NCBI GenBank assembly: GCA_951799425.1 | Contig: OX637396.1 | Coordinates: 34,774,701 to 34,838,700, forward strand | DNA from: Ilex aquifolium | Lineage: Eukaryota; Streptophyta; Magnoliopsida; Aquifoliales; Aquifoliaceae | Reading direction: 5' to 3' | DNA: 64,000 nucleotides | In this document: positions 56,836 to 64,000 of the stretch, piece by piece | Numbering within the stretch: position 1 is the first letter of the stretch | Layout: every line of letters starts with the position of its first letter | The notes under the pieces: generated by a model | What the model saw: the letters and a program-made list of their open reading frames with translations, nothing else | What the model was told of the DNA's origin: nothing | Database searches by the model: none | Made by a program: the position numbers and the translations under genes

Positions 56836-57950
56836 ATCTATGTGCCCGGTGATATTCGCACAATAAAAAAATATGAACAGATATCTCCCTTGGTGAGCTC
56901 GTGTTTATCTCGAGAGTCGGCGATCTCGTGACAAAAGAAAACACAGGATGGCCAAAGGGGGTCTAAGGAGTGGTGATGAATTGTTCTAGGGGGTATCCGA
57001 TCGATTCCGGTAGCCAAAAGAGGTTCCTAGTACACAGAAAATGGGTTAGAAGGGCGCCGGAGTGTTTTTCGGCGTGTCTCCTACGATGATCAAGTCAGTT
57101 CTTTGAGAGATGGGAGAAAGAAAGCACTGTTTGGTATCCTTGAGAAGTGAATTTGCGTATCTTTGTATTGTATTTTTGGGAGCTATTTATACCCCCAAAG
57201 GCACCTCATTTCTGATGGTCTAGACAGTAGGTAGTACCCAGACATAGGGCAGTGCGCCTCCTATTTTGCATGGGGGAGACCATGTTATTAATTGCTCGGA
57301 CTCCCGAGCATTTAATGCTCTTTTATGAATGCAGAGACACTAAATGCTCGGCCCTTGGAGCATTTAATGCTCCTTCTCGGCTTCCCAAGCCATCGTGGAT
57401 GTCCCATCGACTAAGGATTCATTAAATGCTTGCCTGAGATTGCCGTATGTCAGCAGGGATATTTTTGTCCATTTACCACTCATCTTGTAGTTTATACCAT
57501 GTGTCCAACTCCCCTTGGTTGAGTGTCTCGATCTTTCTGCCATTCTGACTTTATTGGGAAGGTAAGTCAATGATTCACCATCAAACCCTAAGATTGATGG
57601 GCTGCAGCCGTCAACAATTTGTCCTGGAGCCGAGGTGACGTGTCGGAGAAAGGTCATTGGAATCGAATCACCTAGGAGAAATAAGCATGACCCAGTGTTC
57701 GGAGGGCATGGATGTCCTCAGTGTCGAGGACACGTGTCGCCTTCGGAGCATGGATGTCCTCAGTGCGAGGACACGTGTCACCACTATCAGTCGGAGATGT
57801 TCCAGATGCCGAAGACACATGTCACAACTAGAAGGATGGATGCATCCTCAACACCGAGGACACGTGTCATCATCAGATCTCTTGGGAGTTCTCGGTGCCG
57901 ATGACACGTGTCACACTCCTGTTCCTTCTCAAAAGTGTCCCATCAATCTA
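56836..57950 (-). mobile_element. Solo LTR with perfect 5-bp target duplication
   Basis: The LTR is 56841-57945 (1,105 bases). On the minus strand it begins TGATGGGACACTTTTG and ends CCGGGCACA. It is flanked by ATCTA at 56836-56840 and 57946-57950. The minus-strand TATAAATA box (plus positions 57184-57191) sets its sense. The upstream U3 part holds five G-box-like palindromes. The short minus-strand open frame 57364-57657 inside it has no family signature. There is no internal retrotransposon sequence on either side. Confidence 0.88.
57729..57912. repeat. Five GACACGTGTC palindromes in the LTR U3
   Basis: GACACGTGTC or a one-base variant occurs at about 57729, 57769, 57814 (GACACATGTC), 57859 and 57903. 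The spacing is 40-45 bases within an imperfect ~44-bp tandem unit that also contains ggatg-c-tcag-g-cgag. CACGTG is the core of the plant G-box, bound by bZIP and bHLH factors. Confidence 0.85.
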
Positions 57951-58213
57951 AGTTCAAATCAATTATATCATATTTAACGTATTTAAATTTTGATATACCA
58001 AACTCTAATTTGATTGCAATATAATCCGATTTATTATATTCATATATGTGGATCTATGATGAAATTGAGTATTATTTGACATAATTAAATCGAACTAAAA
58101 TATAATTTAATAAAATTCAACTTTAAATAACTCACATATATGTTCGAATATTTAATGTTTACTTTATTTGGATGTTAAAAAAATCATTGAATATTCATGA
58201 CGGTGTAAATATA
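57951..58213. other. AT-rich spacer
   Basis: Short AT-rich stretch between two LTRs with nothing recognised. Confidence 0.4.
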
Positions 58214-58895
58214 TGCGAATGAGCTATGGGAGTGAATGATTTGGTATGAGTGCTTGGAATGGTCTCTGAGCTACGAGGCTTGCATGTGATGATGTCAATG
58301 AGTGCTCTGGGGGGCCGGGAATGGGATAATAACACAAGAAAATTATAGTGGTTCACCGGCTTGAGCTCGGCTAATCCACTCGGTAATGGAGTTCCTCTCC
58401 CCTTTCTCTCTGATTGATGGTGGTTTTATGTATTACAGATGAATGACCCGGGGATTAGGGTTTCTCCCTCTCTTTTATAGCCTCATGCTTACCTCTAATT
58501 CGGAATTACTTCCTTTGTTGTAGGGATCGTGCCCTATCTTCTTCTATAATCTCGGAGTTACCTAAACTTCTTATGGCTGGCTGCGAATGACGAGTTCTCT
58601 GCCTTTTATCATGGGATTCTCTCCTTGGTTTTAGGAGAGGATCCTGGCTGGTAACGGGTTTCTCGCCTTGGATTGACTTAATTCCCCTTGCGAGGATATC
58701 CGCTGCCATTTTGCTGCCCTCTTGTTATTTCTCAGCTCATGACTTCAGCTGGGAGTTTTGGTATCAGCTGGCAGAGCTCCTACCATGGCTGGATGAGCTC
58801 AGCTTGTTTTGTCTGAGCTCCCGAGCTGAGCTTATCTCCCAAGCTCGTGTCTGAGATTTAATGTAGGTATCATCAGTTGCCCCCCAGCCCTTGCC
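58214..58895 (-). mobile_element. Probable 3' LTR and polypurine tract of a gypsy-type element
   Basis: On the minus strand the G-rich tract GGCAAGGGCTGGGGGGCAAC (about 58876-58895) is followed by TGATGATACCTACATT (58875 downwards), as at a polypurine tract/3' LTR border. The LTR has a CTATAAAAGA box (plus 58471-58480). Its 3' part carries gtgaaccactataattttcttgtg, here written as gtgaaccactataa plus ttttcttgtg; this type of sequence is frequent in the R/U5 of plant LTRs. The outer edge is uncertain: 58214 and 58204 both offer a TG. No matching target duplication is available, since the other end of the element would be beyond 64000. Confidence 0.6.
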
Positions 58896-59526
58896 TTAGG
58901 TTAGCTCAGGTAAGGGTTGACCTACACAGACTGAGTTAGACCTGCACGTGGCCAGCATGTGGCTTGAGGATTTTTGACGGTTTGCAGCAATCATTCATTT
59001 CCTCGATTCCCGCGCATGTCTCTGCCCACGTCCCTCAAGCTTTAAATACTCAAAACGGCTACCCGAACCGTTTCTTCACACTATTCATCTTCCTCGCTGC
59101 CCTTCGCCTCTGTTCTCTCTGTGATTCCGGACCTTCTTGCTTGAACTTTTCTATTTTCTTGCCTGAAATCGAACTCCCAGCCCTCGCTTCGAAGATTCGC
59201 ATCGCCTCCTTCCTCCGATAGTGCTTCCAGGCTTCCGTTCTCCGCTATTCCTGAATTAGGTACGTCCTTTGCCCCTTTCTCTTCCTTCTTTTTCTCTGGA
59301 TCCCTCGAATTCGAGGTGGTTGCTTCATTTTTGGGCTTTTCGATTCTTTTATTTCTGGAATCGTGACCGTTGCCTAGCCCCACTTCCTCACTTCGTAGAT
59401 TGGAGTTCTATAGTTCACATCCTTGCCGTCGGGAGTTACTGTGCTGACCCAAGGGTCATTAGAGAGTGCCTGACTAGTCCCCCTTGGCTTTATCGCTCTT
59501 TTAACCTTCCTTTCTCTCTTCCCACC

Positions 59527-62124
59527 ATGTCTGCCTCTTCTGGAGCCACTCGCTCCTCTGTTTCACTTTTAGGGTCTAGGTTAGCCGAAGAAGATACTGA
59601 ATTAGGGGAAGTAGGTGAAGAGATAGATAATTTCCCTGGGGTAGATGTCGTTGATTCTGAGGTCAACACTGAAGAGCTTCCCTCAACTTCCTCTCCCTTG
59701 CCTCCTAAGTCAGATAAGGGCAAAGGCAAGGTCAGTGGAGTCGGGATTTCTGACGTCTCCACGTATTTAGGAGCTGCCTATAGGCTAGCCGAGCAGGTGG
59801 GCCCTAGCAAGCTTAATCCTTTTCTCTTGAACGTTCTGCGTACTCGTTATAGGTTCCCTGAGGGCGCTGAGCTCTTGAGCCCAGATAGTTTCACTCCTTA
59901 TGTAGCCCAGGTTAATAAGAAGGTTTGCTTTTTTGAGGCCGCCTTTGACAATGGCCTTCGTTTTCCCATTCATCCTTTTTTCAAAATCATTTTGCAGTAC
60001 TTCCATGTGTGCCCCTCTCAACTCTCTCCTAATTTCTGGGGCGTCCTAGTGGGTCTTCTAGTAATTTTCAGGGATTTAGACCTCGGGGTCCCTACTCTCC
60101 CTTTGTTCTTAGAATTCTTCAACGTTAAATAGGCCTCTGAAGGTTTCCTGTATGCCTCTAAGCGTACCAACGTTAGGCAGCTTATTTCCCATATTCCGAC
60201 CTCCCATAAGCACTGGAAGGAATATTTCTTCTTTGTCGGGGGCACCAACTGGGAATATAATCCTGCTGACAGGTCGGATACACTGGGTATCCCCACAGCC
60301 TGGACTCGTCCAGATAACTTTGGTGAGTCCTTAATTGGGTTAGTTGTGTCCTTTGTCTCGAGGGCCATGATCTCCTGACTCCGCTTTGTCGATGTGCTTT
60401 CCAGGTACCCGTTTCAAACTCAGCGCTGAGGAGCAAGAAGTGAGGGGGATTTTGGCAAAGTGCACCCCCCGAAGGTATTCCGAGCTCATTTTGCCCTGGG
60501 TTTTGGTGGACAGAGGGTTCAGCCTACCTGAGGTTGAAATTGAGGCTCCGCTACCTATTTCTGTGCTCAGTCCTGAAGAAGCTTCTGGTAATCCTCCTCT
60601 CCTAAGGGTTCTTTTATCTCTCTCTTTATTTCCTTTTGTCTAACTGTTTTAGCTCAGACCCTCCAGGACCTTCCGCTATGAAGCTTAACCCTGAGGAAAT
60701 CCAAGCCAAGGTGAATAAATTGTCAAAGGGTGGCAGGGGTAGAAAGCGAAAAGTCCAGGATGGTTCTGGGAGTAGCTCAGCTCCTCAGGCAAAAGTTCAA
60801 AAAGTGGGGGAACCAACTTCTTCTCCAGTCATCCAAGACCTGGCTCCTCCACCTAGCTCCTCTGAGGTGGTGAAGACCCCTTCTTCTCAAAAACCTCTGC
60901 CTATTTCAGAGGGAGGACAGACCTCTCCTTCCTCGTCAGAGGTAGCGAGGGCTTTGGATGTGATCCCGAGCATCCGACCTGGTAAATTCAAGTATAGCTC
61001 TTCGGGGAAGATGATTAAGACCCCACGGGTGGGTCCTGAGAGCAAGAAAGGGTCGCTTCCCGACGTGAAGGAAGATGAGGATTCATTTTTTGACAATATG
61101 GAGCTCGCCGCTGGGGCTATTTCCTCCATTCTTCCTGAGTCTGACGTCGCGAAGTCTGCTACCATGGATCTTGAAGAGTCCTTTGCATCAGCTCTTCAGG
61201 GAGCAGTCACTGTAAGTCTTGACACTCTTCGTCATCCTCTTATCCTTATATCACAGCCGTTTATAGCTTATTTATATGTATTTGTCTCCTTAGATGGCCG
61301 TCCATGTAAAGGGCCTCGTGAAGAGAGTTCGGTCTTCGGAGTCTTCTGTCAAAGCTCTGAAGGCATACGAGCTCAAGGTTGCGGAGCAGGACTTTGAGAA
61401 TCAAGATCTCGAAAACCGAGTGAAGGACCTAACTGAGCAGCTGGAGAAGCAATCCTCTGACCTCAAGAGCTTCAAAGCAGCCAAGTTTAAGGCTGAGGAG
61501 GGAGAAAAGAAGGCTCGCGACGAGCTAAGAATTCAGGGGGATGAGCTGAAGAACAAGACTGAGCTCTGGGCTAAGGCTAACCAGGAGGCATTTGACGCCC
61601 GCAATTCTCTTGACTTCATGAAGAGAGAATATGAGACCATTAGCGAGGCTAATGGGGTTCTTCACAAGGAGCTCAAGGAGAAGAGTGCCTTAATAGCTGA
61701 GCTGACTGATGAAGCTACCACCCAATGGGCCTCCGGATGGATAGCTTTCCAGCGTAAGGCTTCTAAGAAATTTCCTGATCTGGATTTCAATCTCCCTATC
61801 CCAACAGAAGGGGAATTGGAGGAAACTGATTCAGATGGTGATGAAGACACCTCAGCTCTTCCTCCTGAAGCCCAATTCCTAGAGGTACCTGCTTCTCCCT
61901 CAAGTGCTCGAGCTGCGCCCTTCTCTCCTGACCTGGTGACTGAAGCTCTTGACCAAGGATCATTACCAGATAGGGCGGAGGTTCCTGGGGTCAGTGCTCC
62001 TGAAAGTTCTATTCCTCCAGCATCGGGATCCTTGCCTCCTGAGCTCCTGGGCTCTGCCTCTCCTGTTGAGGCTGTATCTGCCGAGCTTCAGGGTCTTTTG
62101 TCTACTCCCCCTTCAGAAACTTAG
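59527..62124 (+). pseudogene. Plant transposon-associated (Transposase_28-type) protein, four exons, one stop
   Basis: Exons 59527-60322, 60405-60587, 60658-61211 and 61294-62124 have GT-AG borders and join in phase to 787 codons. The only defect is a TAG at 60130-60132 (codon 202), one base from CAG or AAG. The N-terminal part is Ser/Glu-rich. Residues about 133-180 carry FFEAAFDNGLRFPIHPFF and QLSPNFWGVLVGLLV, the signature of the plant family annotated as Transposase_28 or putative gypsy-type transposon. A W-EYFFF-GG-NWEY segment follows after the stop. Exon 3 is basic and then Ser/Pro-rich. Exon 4 is a long coiled coil (about 130 residues) with an acidic, Pro-rich tail. Its molecular function is unknown. 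It lies antisense to the LTR at 58.2-58.9 kb. Confidence 0.75.
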
Positions 62125-63113
62125 GATTTGTAATCTTTTTTCTTTGTAATCATTAAAAAATTTTGAGATGCAACCTTGACTTGGGTTAGGATCTTGTGTT
62201 ACTTTTGTAATCTTCATCTCGCTTTTCTTTTGCTGGTTCAGCACATATATATATCTTTGAATTTCGCTTGCACACTTACTTGTTTTGCTTTGTTTTGCTT
62301 TATGCTTTATATATCCTCCTTCCCCCTTTGCTTTGAGGGGTGTTGTGCACTTCTTGAAGCAAAATTACTAGATTTGAGGAGTACAGGAGACTTGGTGTTA
62401 TGCTCAACTACTTCTCCTGAGCTTTTGAGCTCGGTAGTTGGTACACGTGAGCTTAGGAGTTCTCGCTGAGCTTGCCTGAACTTAAAAATTCTTTCTGAGC
62501 TCCATGACTCTTTCGTGTGAACTTAAAAGACCTTTCTGAACTCCATGGCTCTTTTGTGTGAGCTTAAAAGACCTTTCTGAGCTCCATGGCTCTTTTGTGT
62601 GAGCTTAAAAGTTCTTTCTTTTCTTGTGCTTCCCATTTCCCCCTTTCTTTGAGAACTGCTCCGGTCCTTCTTCAAGAAAGGCTATGGACTCCATGAGCTG
62701 CTAAGTTCTCTTGATGAACCGAGGATTCCATCAAGAACTTTTCTCCATTCTGATGTGAGCAGGGCTCTTGTACTTGCAGGTCTCAACACTTGCTATACAG
62801 GTGCTTTGCTGAGCTAAAATGCGAAGGATATTTTGCTTAGGTGGGGTAAGAATTCCCTTTGGTTACTTTGAGTGCAATAGGAGGGGTAATCTTGTGCTAA
62901 TTTCTTTCCCACCTTTTTCTCAACCGTTTTTCATAACTGCATCCATATTCTATAACCGCATCCACCGTTATTAATTTAAGAAACCAAAAAGACAACCGGT
63001 TCCTTTTTCTCGTGGCTTTTGGTTTCCTGAATATTCTCAACTTCCTATAAGTTTCCTAATGTCTGTTTTCTTGATCTCTTGTGGTTACTCTTTGCTCTTG
63101 ACCTTGATTTTTA
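62125..63113. other. Spacer between two related transposon genes
   Basis: T-rich 3' region after the first gene, then GAGCTC-rich sequence with a ~43-bp tandem repeat (about 62484-62620; each unit has tttctga-ctccatg-ctctt-tgtg and agcttaaaag). The rest is the pyrimidine-rich upstream region of the next gene. No other gene. Confidence 0.6.
62484..62620. repeat. ~43-bp tandem repeat
   Basis: Three imperfect units, with the word gtgtgagcttaaaag or a close variant at the end of each. They lie about 360 bases downstream of the stop codon of the first gene. Confidence 0.75.
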
Positions 63114-64000
63114 ATGGCGGCCCCTGGTTCTTCTTTGTTTAAGGAGCGGACTTCCTTCGGAATCGAATGGAAGTGGCACTGTCGTTACCTATCTCCTTCC
63201 ACCTTAACTACCTCTGATTTGGAAACCATCAAGAAACGGTTCTCTCTTGATCTTGATTTGCCTTTGCGAGTTCCTACTCCAGATGAACCTTGCAACTTCC
63301 TTCCTCGAGGGGAAGTCTGCCTTTTTGAAAGTGCCATGGACATGGGTCTTTGCCTTCCCATCCACCCTGCCATAGGGCGAGTTCTAGCTTACTATGGCCT
63401 ATGTCCTTCCCGCCTTTCTCCACGAGGGTGGGCCGCTATGGTAAGCTTCTTCTTGTTCTGTCGACTACATGGCCTCGGCAGGTTCCCTTATGTCTCTGAG
63501 TTTTTGCACATCTTTGAGATCGAGGAGGATGATGCCCCCTGCTTCAGCTTCTTTCGTTGGAGGAATCATAAGTTACGTCCCTTGGTTCTAGGTCTTCCCT
63601 CCAATCCTGAAGGGTGGTCTAAACGTTTCTTTTTTGCATCCGGGGAGTCGTGGAGGTCCCCTGAGGATCGTTGTCGTGAAGCTAGGATCCCACGGTCCTG
63701 GAAGAGCTTCTCTCGCATTGGTGAGTTCAAACCGAGCTCTTCTGCATATTTCCTTTTTTAAGATACATCCTTATTGTGTCTTTGCTATGCAGGTCCTCCT
63801 GATCTGGACGTGCCAGAGATGGTGACCATCAACGAATTATTACTTGCTGAGACTAGGACTTATTCTGAACTGACGACGAGTGCAAACCTCTACTTGCTCG
63901 GGGCTGAGGCTACGGAATTTGAGTTTTCTTCTGTTCCTTACTCTTCCTGGACCTCTTTCTCTGATTCTGACGAGGAAGGGGACTCTAACGAGGATGGGGA
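63114..64000 (+). CDS. Second Transposase_28-type gene, runs off the window
   Basis: Exon 1 is 63114-63720 (start MAAPGSSLFKERTSFG) and ends at a GT donor in phase 1. Exon 2 starts at 63793 after tatgcag and is open to the window end. Residues about 70-118 read CLFESAMDMGLCLPIHP and LCPSRLSPRGWAAMVSFF, the same family signature as in the neighbouring gene. A WSKRFFFASGESW segment matches that gene's WKEYFFF-GG part, and the exon 1 border lies at the equivalent place. Exon 2 becomes Glu/Asp/Ser-rich. Sequence identity to the first gene is modest, so the two are old paralogues or distinct accessory ORFs of one element. No stop or frameshift is seen in the visible part. Confidence 0.75.

Noticed and set aside
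57364..57657. Minus-strand 97-codon frame
   Set aside because: It is wholly inside the solo LTR and has no family motif.
1..64000. CRISPR arrays, rRNA and tRNA genes
   Set aside because: None seen. The regular repeats present are eukaryotic minisatellites, and no tRNA cloverleaf or rRNA sequence was recognised by eye.

Overview
This is nuclear DNA of a flowering plant, most likely a woody eudicot. The evidence is GT-AG introns with AT-rich intergenic DNA, one large CC-NBS-LRR resistance gene, fragments of typical plant genes (plasma-membrane H+-ATPase, plastid ribosomal protein L1, CXC/TSO1-like, PPR, FKBP), an integrated plant pararetrovirus, many Helitrons, and Ty3/gypsy-type LTRs. The species cannot be named from the sequence alone.

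Layout. 0-8 kb: a decayed H+-ATPase gene on the minus strand, a 275-bp tandem duplication, a first exon resembling plastid RPL1, a broken LINE reverse transcriptase and a CXC-domain fragment. 8-14.6 kb: a Helitron 5' end fused to a broken LRR block. That block and its 3' flank are paralogous to the intact resistance gene at 46-52 kb, and a second CXC fragment follows. 14.6-24.4 kb: an endogenous caulimovirid, mostly on the minus strand, with promoter, a second ORF, RNase H, RT, protease and zinc-knuckle regions. Its RNase H is split by a 2.4-kb solo LTR, and its movement-protein region lies in the opposite orientation at the far end. 24.4-27.5 kb: four Helitrons head to tail with no spacer, each filled with a CCA-rich microsatellite. 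28.1-36.2 kb: a 7.2-kb minus-strand Helitron carrying scattered exon-like fragments, and the 5' end of a related one. 36-45 kb: gene-poor DNA with a MITE-like element, a PPR scrap, dispersed direct repeats and a SINE-like insertion with a 17-bp target duplication.

45.9-50.6 kb: the one convincing intact host gene, a 1,449-codon CC-NBS-LRR reading frame, probably with a small 3' exon. A 708-bp Helitron sits in its 3' flank, and its exact ends are proved by the empty site in the 8-12 kb paralogue. 54-58 kb: a foldback element with a recent 454-bp internal duplication, an LTR-like stretch, and a solo LTR with a perfect 5-bp target duplication and five G-box-like palindromes. 58.2-64 kb: a minus-oriented LTR with a G-rich polypurine tract. 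Beyond it, on the plus strand, lie two tandem multi-exon genes of the plant-transposon family usually annotated as Transposase_28 / putative gypsy type. They look like antisense accessory genes of a Ty3/gypsy element.

Taken together this is a resistance-gene neighbourhood reshaped by paralogous duplication, Helitron activity, pararetrovirus capture and LTR recombination. Exon structures and element boundaries were read by eye. Family names rest on recognised motifs, not on a search.
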